Assembly: GCF_000829695.1 (NCBI RefSeq) | Contig: NZ_BBNN01000027.1 | Coordinates: forward strand, 203,255-267,254 | DNA length: 64,000 bases | From: Streptomyces sp. NBRC 110035 | GTDB taxonomy: Bacteria > Actinomycetota > Actinomycetes > Streptomycetales > Streptomycetaceae | Direction of reading: 5' to 3' | Shown: one piece after another, positions 18,502 to 26,734 of the stretch | Layout of the letters: the number at the start of each line of letters is the position of its first letter | Position numbering within the stretch: position 1 is the first letter of the stretch | Translations under genes and position numbers: made by a program | The notes under the pieces: generated by a model | Seen by the model: the letters and a program-made list of their open reading frames with translations, nothing else | Told to the model about the DNA's origin: nothing | The model's database searches: none

Positions 18502-19344
18502 TCAGGTCCGGGCGCGGCGGATGTCGATGTTGCCCCAGTTGGACCGTGCGTGGACCCGGACGGTCTCCTCGGCCTCCTCCGGCGCGTCGGAGGAGGACAG
18601 CGTGTTGCGCACCTGCCCGCGCTTGGAGCGGACGTCGAGCCAGGCGGCGGTGCCCTCACGGATGCCGACCTCGATCGGGCCGTTGGAGGTCTCCAGGTGA
18701 ACGGTGCCGTGCGCGACATCGTTGACGCGGAGGTGGCCGTTGGTGGTGGTGCCGGTGACCGACGACTCGACACGCGCGATGTCGACGCCACCATTGACGC
18801 CGTTCACGCGCAGTTCGCCGGTCGCGGCGTCGACGGTGATGCTGCCGTGGGAGTTCTTCAGGACGGCGGGCCCGTCCACGACTCCGATGCGCAGGTGGCC
18901 GGAGTTGGTGGTGATCTCGGCCATGCCCTCGACCCGGTCCACGGTGATGGAGCCGTGCGCGGCGGACAGCTGGAGCGGTCCGGTCGTGTCGAGCCGGACG
19001 TCGCCGGCCGAGGTCTTGAGGCGGACCTCGCCCAGTCGGCCCTCGCCGAGCACCTCGGCACTGGCGCCGGAGACGTCGATGTGCGAGCCCGTGGGCAGTT
19101 CCACCGTCACGTCGACGGTGCCGGAACGCCCGACGAGGTTGGCCTTGGGGGTCTTGATGGTCAGAGTGCCGTTCGCATAGGAGACCTCGGTCTGCTGCAC
19201 CACCCGCGCGTCCTGGTCGCGCTTGGGGTCGCGGGCCTCCACCGCGACGACGGTGTCGGTGCGGTCGCCGGCGGTGAACCTGATGGATCCGGAGTAGACG
19301 TGGGCCGTGACCGAGATGGGCTCGGGCGTGTCGAAAGAAGGCAT
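18502..19344 (-). CDS. DUF4097 beta-strand-repeat protein
   Basis: This 280-residue protein has no signal peptide. The body is a series of short beta strands with Asp/Gly turns (GDVRLDTTGPLQL, GSITVDRVEGM, GHLRIGVVDG) forming a right-handed repeat typical of DUF4097/adhesin-like putative head domains. The function is unknown. It sits between an RHH regulator and a DrrAB-type exporter on the same strand with short gaps, an arrangement that suggests one operon. Confidence 0.85.
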   Translation of the reverse strand: MPSFDTPEPISVTAHVYSGSIRFTAGDRTDTVVAVEARDPKRDQDARVVQQTEVSYANGTLTIKTPKANLVGRSGTVDVTVELPTGSHIDVSGASAEVLGEGRLGEVRLKTSAGDVRLDTTGPLQLSAAHGSITVDRVEGMAEITTNSGHLRIGVVDGPAVLKNSHGSITVDAATGELRVNGVNGGVDIARVESSVTGTTTNGHLRVNDVAHGTVHLETSNGPIEVGIREGTAAWLDVRSKRGQVRNTLSSSDAPEEAEETVRVHARSNWGNIDIRRART

Positions 19345-19425
19345 GGCGGTACTGTCCTCGTGGGTCGTCGGGCCGCCCCGCTGGTGGGACGTGGTGTGGG
19401 TGGTGCGGTGCGGACGCGAGCGGGG

Positions 19426-19938
19426 CTAGCGCACCCAGCCCGTCAGGCTCTGTCCGACCGTGCGGGTTTTTTCCGTGGTGCGTATCGGGGTGCCGCCCTC
19501 GACCGCGCCGGCCACCGCCCGGACCAGCCAGGCGTTGACCGAGAGGCCCTCGCGGTTCGCCGCCTCCTCGGCACGCGCCTTGAGGTGGGCGGGCAGACGC
19601 AGGTTGATGCGGGCGGGGCCACCGCCCTCGCTGTCGGCCGGCACCGGTGCGACGGGTGCTTCGACGGTCTTGACCGGTTCGGTGGTGTCGTCGGCGGGCG
19701 GGGGTGTCACGACGAAGTCGGGCTCAAGACCGCGCAGCCGTACGTCGACCGAGCCGGGGGCGAGCTCACGCGTGATCTCGTCCATCGCGGCGGACAGGAC
19801 GTTGAGCAGGGTCAGGCGGGTCGCCGACTCCAGCGGGGCAGTGAGACGCTCGGCGAGCTCGCGAGCTTCCTCCCCTCCGGCTTCGGCGGCCACCGCGAGT
19901 TCGCGGCGGAGGTTGTCGACATACGGGCTGAGGTCCAT
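19426..19938 (-). CDS. Ribbon-helix-helix (HicB/Arc-type) regulator
   Basis: This 170-residue protein has a helical N-terminal half and a C-terminal RHH domain (RINLRLPAHLKARAEEAAN followed by GLSVNAWLVRAV). No HicA-like toxin partner lies beside it, so it more likely acts as a regulator of the DUF4097/ABC operon than as an antitoxin. The ATG at 19938 is preferred to a codon 36 bases earlier because that would place the start inside the operator-like repeat. Probable autoregulation through the inverted repeats just upstream is inference. Confidence 0.8.
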   Translation of the reverse strand: MDLSPYVDNLRRELAVAAEAGGEEARELAERLTAPLESATRLTLLNVLSAAMDEITRELAPGSVDVRLRGLEPDFVVTPPPADDTTEPVKTVEAPVAPVPADSEGGGPARINLRLPAHLKARAEEAANREGLSVNAWLVRAVAGAVEGGTPIRTTEKTRTVGQSLTGWVR

Positions 19939-19949
19939 GCCGTTAGCAT

Positions 19950-19999
19950 GGCACCACAATGGTGCCGCGTGCAAGCCTGAATGGCACTACAAGGGTGAC
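19950..19999. promoter_or_regulatory. Paired operator-like repeats upstream of the RHH gene
   Basis: A perfect inverted repeat, GGCACCA-CAA-TGGTGCC (19950-19966), is followed 33 bases on (centre to centre) by a degenerate copy, GGCACTACAAGGGTGAC (19983-19999). The RHH start codon lies 12 bases from the first. Three-turn spacing on one DNA face fits cooperative dimer binding. Confidence 0.55.
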
Positions 20000-20213
20000 A
20001 GGCCTCGGAACGAGTGCCCTTTCCGTGGTGCGGAAAGGCGCACGGCGCCCTGATGGCGCCACCCGGTGATGCGGGCGCTCCCGCGTGGGTGGCTCGCCGG
20101 GTGGCGTCGGATGGCGCCGCATGATGCCATCCGTGTCACCTCGTGACGTCAGAGCGGTACCGCGGGCCGGCGGCGGACCCGGCACGGTCGTGGAGGGGGC
20201 CGAAGAGGTGACG

Positions 20214-20251
20214 GACCGGTGCGATCGCGGGTCAGCGCGATCGCACCGGTC
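20214..20251 (-). terminator. Perfect 16-base hairpin after the acyl-CoA dehydrogenase operon
   Basis: The arms at 20214-20229 and 20236-20251 (GACCGGTGCGATCGCG and its complement) are separated by six bases, 43 bases beyond the last stop codon of the leftward operon. The rest of the 355-base gap 19939-20293 holds the RHH operators and no gene. Confidence 0.7.
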
Positions 20252-20293
20252 CAGGGTGCGACAGGGGCGACGAGTACCGTCCGGGCCCGCCGC

Positions 20294-21454
20294 TCACCGC
20301 CGCTTGCGGGCAGGAACCACGTAGCGGGCGTAGACGAGGTCCCGCACGATGTCCTCGCCGCCCTCGACGATGGCCACGTACCGCATGTCGCGGACCAGCT
20401 TGCCGATCGGATGGTCCTGCGTGTAGCCGAGACCGCCGAACAGCTCCGAGCCGGTCGACACCACCTCCCAGCCCGCCTGGCCGCAGAAGAGCTTGGCGGC
20501 CAGCGCGGAACGGAGCGTGCCGACCCGGTGCAGGCCGGTCCCCCCGTTCGCGGCCGTGACGAGCAGCTCGTCGAACTCCGCCGCGGCCGCCCGGCACTGG
20601 TTGCGCATCACGTCGATCAGCGTCTCCATCTGCCCGAGCTTCCCGGCGAACACGGCGTTCTCGGTGAGCGGGGCGCCCCTGAGTTCCTTGCCGGCCGCGT
20701 AGTCCATCGCCAGGTCCCGGACGCGCCTGGCGATGCCCACCGCGCAGGCGGCGATCAGGATGCGGCTCGCGTTCAGACTCGCCTCGAGGATGCGCAGGCC
20801 GCTGCCGTGGAGGCGGTGCGTGGCGGGAACGGCGCAATCGTCCAGACGCACCCGGTAGGTTCCGGCGCCCCGGACGCCCAGCAGGTCCCAGCGCTTGACG
20901 ATCTCGACCCCGGGCGTGTCGCGCGGTACCGCGACGACGGCGAAGTCCGCTGCGTCGTCGGCGGACCGGGCGAGGACCAGCAGCAGTCCGGCCGCGTCGG
21001 TGTTGGTCGAGAAGTACTTCTCGCCGCTGAGCACCAGCCGGTCACCCTCCGTGCGGAAGGTGGTGGTAATCCTGACCAGCTCGCTGCCGGCCTCCTCCTC
21101 ACTGCCGAGCACGGCGATCCGTCCGCCCTCGGTCACCAGCGACTCCAGGGCCGGGCGGGCCAGCTCCTCGCCGCCGAAGTGCTGCAGCATGACGCCGCCC
21201 AGGACCGGCAGGAAGGCGCCGAAGGCGAACCCGGCGTCACCGTAGGCGAGTTCCGACACGACGTCGACGCTGTCCGTCACGGACAGGCTCAGCCCTCCGT
21301 ACTGCCGGGGCACCCACCAGTTGGCCAGCCCGAGGTCGTGCAGCCGGGCCGCCTCGGCCGTGGGCTGCTCTGGCAGACCGTCGAAGTGCTCGTCCTTCCC
21401 GGCCAGCTCGGCCGCGGCGAAGTCCCGTACCCGGGCGAGCAGTTCCGCTGTCAT
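20294..21454 (-). CDS. Acyl-CoA/acyl-ACP dehydrogenase
   Basis: This 386-residue flavoprotein of the acyl-CoA dehydrogenase family has the N-terminal helical domain (ANWWVPRQYGGLSLS), the central beta domain with a GEKYFSTNTDAAG FAD-contact loop, and the C-terminal bundle with GGLGYTQDHPIGKLVRD. A Glu occurs in the YVAIVEGGEDI segment where the catalytic base often sits. It is the last gene of the acyl-assembly operon, 23 bases after the reductase. It probably introduces or isomerises a double bond in a small acyl-thioester, perhaps ACP-bound, to fit the neighbouring ACP and KAS III. The true substrate is unknown. Confidence 0.85.
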   Translation of the reverse strand: MTAELLARVRDFAAAELAGKDEHFDGLPEQPTAEAARLHDLGLANWWVPRQYGGLSLSVTDSVDVVSELAYGDAGFAFGAFLPVLGGVMLQHFGGEELARPALESLVTEGGRIAVLGSEEEAGSELVRITTTFRTEGDRLVLSGEKYFSTNTDAAGLLLVLARSADDAADFAVVAVPRDTPGVEIVKRWDLLGVRGAGTYRVRLDDCAVPATHRLHGSGLRILEASLNASRILIAACAVGIARRVRDLAMDYAAGKELRGAPLTENAVFAGKLGQMETLIDVMRNQCRAAAAEFDELLVTAANGGTGLHRVGTLRSALAAKLFCGQAGWEVVSTGSELFGGLGYTQDHPIGKLVRDMRYVAIVEGGEDIVRDLVYARYVVPARKRR

Positions 21455-21477
21455 GGCATCTTCTCCCTTCGGGCCGG

Positions 21478-22608
21478 TCAGACCGGGTTCACGTGGTACA
21501 TGGGGAAGTACGAGGTGATCCTGCCGTGGGCGTAGTCGTCTGCCAGTTCCGGCACCCGGTCGAAGTCGTAGACGACCTCCGAGCCCTTCGGCGCGATCCA
21601 GCCCTCGGCCTCCTGGAAGTCGCGGATGGCGGGCGATTCCTGCAGCTGCCACACGTGGGTGTTCACGAGGATGTGGCGGCTGATGGACTCGGCGCCCCGC
21701 AGATGGGTCAGGCGCATCCCCGCCTTCCAGCCGCAGGTGGTGACGACCCCCGCGCGGGCCAGCGAGGCCAGGGTGATGTCGTACAGGGGCTGGCCGATGT
21801 TGTCCACGAAGATCGCGACCCCGTGGCCGTCGCTCAGCTCGTCGACCAGCTCCCCGAACCTGCGCACCGAGTCCCGGCGCCGCTGGTGGCGTTCCCGGTC
21901 CGTGCGCTGCTCCCGGGTGGGCAGCGAGAGGTCGGGGAACAGGCGGCGGTCCACCGGGGTGATCCCGTTCTCCCGCAGGAAGGCGACACGCTCGTCCGAG
22001 CCCGCCGTCATCGCCACCCGGAACCCGGCACGCTTGGCCAGCAGCAGTTCGGCGAAGGCCACACCGCCGCCCCAGCCGAACACCAGGTGGTTCGCCGGGT
22101 CGTCGGCCACCTGGGTGTGCCAGCAGCCGTAGGCCTTGTGCCAGTTGTCCCAGGCCGTGTAGTAGCGCCCGTACGTGGCCCACTGGGCCAGCGAGTACGG
22201 GGTGCCGTCGGGGATGGGCAGCAGCACCCGCACGTCCATCTTCGACTGCTTGGCCAGCAGGCCGATGGTGTGCGGGGCGTCGTAGGCGTAGGCGAGTTCG
22301 GCGCAGCCGAAGCGGTCGAGCTTGCCGAACGGCATCAGCATGCACAGGTCTCCCTCGCGGACCGGGGTGTCCCGGCCGCCCGCGTTCACCTGGAGCACGC
22401 GTACCACTCCCATGTTGCCGACGACCACCACGTCCTCGCCGCGGCTGCTGCACACGTCGATCGGTGAACGGGCCAGCGCGTGGTCGACGTTGGCCTCCCA
22501 GGAGCCGAGGATCGGCTCCACCAGGGCCTCTCCCTCCTCCAAAGGGCCGAAGGTGAACACGTCGCGCCGCAGCGCGCTGCCGGGACTGCCGTCGTGAGGG
22601 CCGGTCAT
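21478..22608 (-). CDS. MDR-family reductase, crotonyl-CoA reductase-like
   Basis: This 376-residue medium-chain dehydrogenase/reductase has a GroES-like N-terminal half (VVVVGNMGVVRVLQVNAGG, EGDLCMLMPFGK) and a Rossmann half starting LVFGWGGGVAFAELLLAKRAG. The overall layout recalls the crotonyl-CoA reductase/carboxylase and quinone-reductase branches. The structural zinc Cys cluster is not seen. Some insertions, such as the Arg-rich stretch near REQRTDRERHQRRRD, are unusual. In the operon it could reduce, or reductively carboxylate, the enoyl intermediate made by the dehydrogenase or KAS III. The carboxylase activity cannot be judged without alignment. Confidence 0.75.
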   Translation of the reverse strand: MTGPHDGSPGSALRRDVFTFGPLEEGEALVEPILGSWEANVDHALARSPIDVCSSRGEDVVVVGNMGVVRVLQVNAGGRDTPVREGDLCMLMPFGKLDRFGCAELAYAYDAPHTIGLLAKQSKMDVRVLLPIPDGTPYSLAQWATYGRYYTAWDNWHKAYGCWHTQVADDPANHLVFGWGGGVAFAELLLAKRAGFRVAMTAGSDERVAFLRENGITPVDRRLFPDLSLPTREQRTDRERHQRRRDSVRRFGELVDELSDGHGVAIFVDNIGQPLYDITLASLARAGVVTTCGWKAGMRLTHLRGAESISRHILVNTHVWQLQESPAIRDFQEAEGWIAPKGSEVVYDFDRVPELADDYAHGRITSYFPMYHVNPV

Positions 22609-22689
22609 CGCGCCGGAGCGCAGGACCCAGGCATCGGGCGAGTAGATGACAACCTCCTGAGTTCGAGTACGGGTTCGGGACGGGCGCGG

Positions 22690-23628
22690 TCAGCGGGCCG
22701 CGGTGCCCGGCACCCGGTAGTCCACCGCGACCCCGCCCCACGCCTCGCCGGCGCCGTAGGCGACGGCTCCGAGCCGGCCCGAGGCGGGCAGGGAGCCGGA
22801 GTCCAGCTCCTCGGCGAAGGCAAGGGGGATGGAGGCGGACGACGTGTTGCCGGAGTGCTCGATCCGGTTCACGAAGGGCACGCCGAGATGGGTGGTGAAG
22901 CCGCGGACCTGCTCCAGGATGCGGCCGTTGGCCTGATGGCCGACCAGGACGGTCGGCGCCGGGCCGTGGTCGAAGAGGTACTGCGCGGACTCCGACATGC
23001 GGCGCACGGCCCGGTCGTACACCTGCATGCCGTCCAGGTGGATGCCGCCCTCACCGGTCTCCCGCATGAGTGCCTCCTGCGAGCCGTCGCAGCCGGCGAC
23101 CTGCCGGAAGGGCGCGAACGGTGCGCGGTCCTCCAGCAGGACGGCCGCGGCGCCGTCGGCGAAGATGCACGCCGTCTGCCGGTCCGTGCGGTCCACCAGC
23201 CGGGACATGGCCTCCACCGAGCACACCAGAACCGACCGCGCCCGTCCGGACTCGCAGAGCGAGAGCCCGGTGACCAGTCCGTAGACGAACCCGCAGCAGG
23301 CCGCGTTCATGTCGAAGGCCAGCACCGCGGAGTCGAGGCCGGCCTGTCGTGCCACCTGCTGCGCGATGCCCGGGACGCGCTGGCGCACGGAGGTGCTGAC
23401 GACGACCAGGGCGCCGATCGGCGAGGGGTCGGACAGCCGGGTCACGATCGGCGCGCACGCCTCCGCGGCGACGTCCGCCAGCGGCGTCCCGTCCGGCAGC
23501 CACGAGCGGGACGCGATGCCGCTGCGGCGCCGGATCCACTCGTCGGTGAGGCCGATCGACGCGAAGTCGTCGTTGGTGACCGTCCGTCCGGGCTTGGCCG
23601 TGGCGACATCGACGATGCCGGCGCTCAC
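22690..23628 (-). CDS. 3-oxoacyl-ACP synthase III (KAS III / FabH-like)
   Basis: This 312-residue thiolase-fold enzyme has the full KAS III triad: Cys in DMNAACCGFVYGL, His in LVGHQANGRIL, and Asn in IEHSGNTSSASI. Such enzymes condense or transfer a starter acyl group to or from an ACP. Its ATG overlaps the stop of the ACP gene (ATGA), so the pair is translationally coupled and the ACP is its likely partner. It is clearly distinct from a housekeeping fab locus, as fabD and fabF are absent. Confidence 0.9.
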   Translation of the reverse strand: MSAGIVDVATAKPGRTVTNDDFASIGLTDEWIRRRSGIASRSWLPDGTPLADVAAEACAPIVTRLSDPSPIGALVVVSTSVRQRVPGIAQQVARQAGLDSAVLAFDMNAACCGFVYGLVTGLSLCESGRARSVLVCSVEAMSRLVDRTDRQTACIFADGAAAVLLEDRAPFAPFRQVAGCDGSQEALMRETGEGGIHLDGMQVYDRAVRRMSESAQYLFDHGPAPTVLVGHQANGRILEQVRGFTTHLGVPFVNRIEHSGNTSSASIPLAFAEELDSGSLPASGRLGAVAYGAGEAWGGVAVDYRVPGTAAR

Positions 23629-23873
23629 TGCCCGTTCGCCAGCTTCACGAAATAGCTGCTGAAGTCGTCCAGGAAGGCGAAGGCCGCGGTCTCCTGCAGG
23701 TCACCCTTGACCTGGAGTTCACGCTCCAGCTGCTGGTGCAGCTCGACCAGGTCGAGGGAGTCGAGGTCGAGGTCGGCGACCGGCCGGGTGAGGTCGTCGG
23801 GCCCCAGCGCCGGGTCGCGCTCGCGCAGTTTGGCCAGCATCGTGTCCGCGATACGGTTCTCGATGTCACTCAT
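23625..23873 (-). CDS. Acyl carrier protein
   Basis: This 82-residue acidic carrier protein has a phosphopantetheine attachment Ser in DLDSLDLVELHQQLE. The four-helix pattern and length match stand-alone ACPs. It lies between the lipoyl-domain gene (gap 52 bases) and KAS III (overlap). It presumably carries the acyl chain delivered from the E1/lipoyl pair. Confidence 0.9.
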   Translation of the reverse strand: MSDIENRIADTMLAKLRERDPALGPDDLTRPVADLDLDSLDLVELHQQLERELQVKGDLQETAAFAFLDDFSSYFVKLANGQ

Positions 23874-23925
23874 GCTCGTTCTCCGTTTGGGGGGAATGGC
23901 TCACAGGGCCGGGGTGTCGGGCTTC

Positions 23926-24189
23926 TCATGCGGGGCCGGGCTGCCCGGCCGCCAGCCGGTACAGGGGCTCACCGGACTTCAGGACCGTGCCGGCCGTCGC
24001 GGAGTGGGCCGTGACCCGTCCCGCGAGCTCCGCCACGATCTCCGTGCTGGCCTTGTCGGTCTCCACGACCGCGATCACGTCCCCCCGCTCGACCAGGTCG
24101 CCGACGGTGGCGACCCACTCGATGAGCAGGGCCTCGCCGAGGCCGTGGCCGAAGCTGGGAACGTACATGTCCACCGGGGAGTCGGTCAT
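23926..24189 (-). CDS. Stand-alone lipoyl (biotinyl/lipoyl attachment) domain protein
   Basis: This protein of only 87 residues is a single lipoyl domain with the lipoylation motif VVETDKAST and flanking strands (VDMYVPSFGHGLGEALL). A normal E2 of an oxo-acid dehydrogenase also has a subunit-binding domain and an acyltransferase core; both are absent. The acyl group oxidatively generated by E1 must therefore be passed on by another enzyme, perhaps the KAS III, to the ACP. The ATG at 24189 overlaps the E1 beta stop. Confidence 0.88.
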   Translation of the reverse strand: MTDSPVDMYVPSFGHGLGEALLIEWVATVGDLVERGDVIAVVETDKASTEIVAELAGRVTAHSATAGTVLKSGEPLYRLAAGQPGPA

Positions 24190-25163
24190 TTCGTCATCAC
24201 CAGCACCTCGTCCGTGATCTGCTGCACACCGATCAGGTAGTCCTTCTCGAAATCCGCCGGAGGATAGGCCCGACGGGCAGGAGCCAGCCGGCGGACGGGA
24301 GCGCGCAGGACACCGAATCCGTGCTCGGCCACGAACGCGGCGATCTCGGCGCCGATGCCGACGTCCTTGGACCCCTCGTGCACGATCAGCAGCCGCCCGG
24401 TGCCGGCGACGGACTCCATCACCGTGTCCATGTCGAGCGGGGCCACCCAGCGCAGGTCCACCACCTCGACGTCCGCAGTGGGGGCGAGGGCGTGCGCCGC
24501 CTGCAGCACCTCGTGGGTGACCGCGCCGAAGGCGGCGATCGTCAGGTCCGTGCCGCGCCGCACCACCCGGGCCGCGGTCGGCGACTTCGCGGGCCGGGCA
24601 TCCCGGACGGGCGCGTTCCGCCGCCAGTACAGGCGGATCGGTTCGTACACCACCACGGGCGAACCGAGCCGTACCGCGTACCGCAGGATCTGGTCGGCGT
24701 CCTCGCCCGTGGACGGGCACGCCACCGACAGTCCCGGAACGCGGGCGAACAGCGCCTCGTTGGACTCGCTGTGGTGCTCGACGCCCCGGACGCCGCCGCC
24801 GCTCGGGATACGCACCACCAGGCTCGGGCTGACCTGCCCGTTCCACCGCTCGCCGATCCGGGCCGCCTGGGTCACCAGCTGGTTCACCGCCGGATAGGTG
24901 AACCCGTCGAACTGGATCTCGCAGACCGGGATCAGCCCGCTCATCGCCATGCCGACCGCCTGGCCGACGATCGTGGACTCGGCGAGGAGCGAGTCGCGGA
25001 CCCGGTCCGCTCCGAAGCGGTCCCGCAGGCCCCGGGTCACCCGGAAGACGCCCCCGAGCCGGCCGATGTCCTCGCCGAGCAGCAGCAGGGCGGGCTCCTG
25101 GTCGAGCAGGCCGGCGAGGGTCGCGTTGATCGACTCCGCCAGGGGCGCGGACGCGGTGTTCAT
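24186..25163 (-). CDS. 2-oxo acid dehydrogenase E1 beta subunit
   Basis: This 325-residue transketolase-like pyrimidine-binding subunit opens with NATLAGLLDQEPALLLLGEDIG and carries GFTYPAVNQLVTQAARI and a closing C-terminal transketolase domain. It matches branched-chain or pyruvate E1 beta chains. It shares one base with the E1 alpha stop (TGATG) and overlaps the lipoyl gene. The oxo acid used (pyruvate, branched-chain or other) cannot be told. Confidence 0.9.
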   Translation of the reverse strand: MNTASAPLAESINATLAGLLDQEPALLLLGEDIGRLGGVFRVTRGLRDRFGADRVRDSLLAESTIVGQAVGMAMSGLIPVCEIQFDGFTYPAVNQLVTQAARIGERWNGQVSPSLVVRIPSGGGVRGVEHHSESNEALFARVPGLSVACPSTGEDADQILRYAVRLGSPVVVYEPIRLYWRRNAPVRDARPAKSPTAARVVRRGTDLTIAAFGAVTHEVLQAAHALAPTADVEVVDLRWVAPLDMDTVMESVAGTGRLLIVHEGSKDVGIGAEIAAFVAEHGFGVLRAPVRRLAPARRAYPPADFEKDYLIGVQQITDEVLVMTK

Positions 25164-26068
25164 CACGTGTACTCCTTCATCAACTGCTCGCGTAGCAGCC
25201 GGACTTCCGCCTCGACGCCGTCGAACCACGTGGCGTCCACCAGGCCCGGGTCCCGCAGCCGGGCCGCGTAGGCGGTCACCGGGTCCGCCGCCCTGGTCTC
25301 CGCGATGTCCTCGCCGGAGCGGTAGATCTCCTGGGCGTCGGAGGTCGAGTGGCCGTGCATGCGTGCCACCTGGATCTCCACGAGGCAGGGCGAGCGTTCG
25401 GCGCGGACGTGGGCGGCGGCCCGCGAGCAGGCGGAGAAGACGGTCTCCGGATCCCTGCCCGGGATCCGCACCGCCTCGATGCCGAAGCCCCGGGCGCGCT
25501 CGGCCAGCGAGGTGCGCATCTGCTCCCGGGCCGGCTTCGAGATGGCCCAGCCGTTGTTCTGGCAGACGAACAGCACGGAGGCCGACTCGACGGCCGCGAG
25601 GTTCATGGCTTCCGACATGTCGCCCTCGCTGGTGGCGCCGTCCCCGATGTACACGACGACGAAGTCCTCGCGGCCCTGCAGTCGTTGCCCGATCGAGTAA
25701 CCGACGCCGTGCAGCGTCTGCGCGGCCAGCACCAGGGTGTAGGGGAAGAAGCGCAGGCTGAGCGGGTCCCAGCCGCAGAAGGTCCGGCCGCCCCACTGCG
25801 CAACCAGTTCGGCGGGCGTCACGCCGCGCAGGAGGGCGACGGCGTGCTCACGGTAGCTGGGGAAGACGGTCGGGGCCGGGCCGACGGCCAGCGCGGAGCC
25901 CACCTGGGCGGCCTCCTGTCCCCGGCAGGACAGCCAGAGGTCCAGCGCTCCCTGCTTCTGCAGTTGCCGGGCCTCCTCGTCGACGCCCCTCGCCACCAGC
26001 ATGTGGCGCAACAGCGACCGCCGCGTGTCGTCGTCTGGATCTGTCGTGTACTCGGATTCTGACGTCAA
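25163..26068 (-). CDS. 2-oxo acid dehydrogenase E1 alpha subunit
   Basis: This 301-residue thiamin-diphosphate-binding subunit has a TPP motif beginning VYIGDGATSEGDMSEAMNLA and ending CQNN, and FPSYREHAVALLRG in the substrate-channel region. The start is the TTG at 26066-26068, which gives a normal-length N-terminus; the ribosome site is weak, so a shorter form cannot be excluded. It is the first gene of the seven-gene operon. No E2 acyltransferase or E3 gene is present nearby. Confidence 0.88.
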   Translation of the reverse strand: MTSESEYTTDPDDDTRRSLLRHMLVARGVDEEARQLQKQGALDLWLSCRGQEAAQVGSALAVGPAPTVFPSYREHAVALLRGVTPAELVAQWGGRTFCGWDPLSLRFFPYTLVLAAQTLHGVGYSIGQRLQGREDFVVVYIGDGATSEGDMSEAMNLAAVESASVLFVCQNNGWAISKPAREQMRTSLAERARGFGIEAVRIPGRDPETVFSACSRAAAHVRAERSPCLVEIQVARMHGHSTSDAQEIYRSGEDIAETRAADPVTAYAARLRDPGLVDATWFDGVEAEVRLLREQLMKEYT

Positions 26069-26618
26069 GTCCGATCACCAGTCGTAGGTCCGTCGAGGGG
26101 CTTTCTTCCGTGATGCGTGCGGAACACACCGGAGGGCTTCCCGCGGAAAGGGAAACCGCACCGCGCGGGCCGGACGCGGAATACCGGTGAAAAGGAGAAC
26201 CGGTGCTCGCGCGCAGGTGGGGCGTACGTCGGTGCGTATCCACCCCGGTAGTTCCGGTGCGGAATGGTGGAAGAGGGAAACCTTCGGCCGCCCGTTCTCC
26301 GGAACGGTCCCGGTCCGTTGCGGGGAAAGGACCGAACCGAATACGGGTGTGCCCGCTCCGGGCCGCTGATCGGTCATGGTGGCACAAGAACCCCGGCGGA
26401 TACAGATTGCGGCGGACGACCACGAGGCCGGTGTTCTTCCGCCTTGTGAGGTCGGCGGCCGAGACCTAAGTTGGCGTTGGCATTCCAGGGGCGCTGCGGA
26501 TGCCGGGATGTCCCGTCGACGGGACGACGCCGATCGGTGAACCCGCCCCTGACCCTTTCCCGAACTCGGCCTGGCGTTTATTCCTGCCGAGTCCCCCGCG
26601 ACGTTCGAGGACGGTGGA
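26069..26618. promoter_or_regulatory. Divergent intergenic region with a 16-base palindrome
   Basis: This 550-base gap separates the leftward E1 alpha operon from the rightward MbtH remnant. It holds a perfect palindrome, GTCCCGTCGACGGGAC at 26510-26525, about 94 bases before the MbtH start. No gene is seen. A near-identical palindrome occurs at 29755 before the FAD monooxygenase, suggesting a shared regulator (inference). Confidence 0.5.
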
Positions 26619-26698
26619 ATGAGCACGAACCCTTTCGATGACGAAGACGGTCGCTTCCATGTGCTGGTCAACGACGAGGAGCAGCACTCCCTGCGGCC
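26619..26698 (+). pseudogene. mbtH: 5' remnant of an MbtH-family gene, cut by the insertion sequence
   Basis: From the ATG at 26619 the sequence encodes MSTNPFDDEDGRFHVLV, then NDEEQHSL, an unmistakable MbtH-like N-terminus (family pattern N-P-F-D-D, F-x-V-L-V-N-D-E, Q-H-S-L-W-P). A GAGGACGGTGGA stretch precedes the start. After about residue 25 the conserved Trp-Pro becomes Arg-Pro and the frame runs into the insertion sequence end, stopping at 26750. The remaining ~45 residues, with the signature Trp residues, are absent from the window. MbtH proteins are chaperones of NRPS adenylation domains, so an NRPS cluster once lay here. Confidence 0.82.
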
Positions 26699-26720
26699 CA
26701 GGGCCCCGGCGTTTGCCCGG
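26699..26720 (+). repeat. Left terminal inverted repeat of the insertion sequence
   Basis: It starts CAGGGCCCCGGCGTTTGCCC and is an exact complement of 28131-28152 over 22 bases. Confidence 0.85.
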
Positions 26721-26734
26721 GTCGTCCGGTTTGA

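Noticed and set aside
19426..19938. HicAB toxin-antitoxin locus
   Set aside because: No HicA-like or other toxin gene lies beside the RHH gene; the neighbours are DUF4097 and an exporter.
20294..26068. Tetronate-type glyceryl-ACP cassette
   Set aside because: The FkbH-like protein and the E2-type acyltransferase required for that pathway are missing; E1 alpha and beta are present instead.
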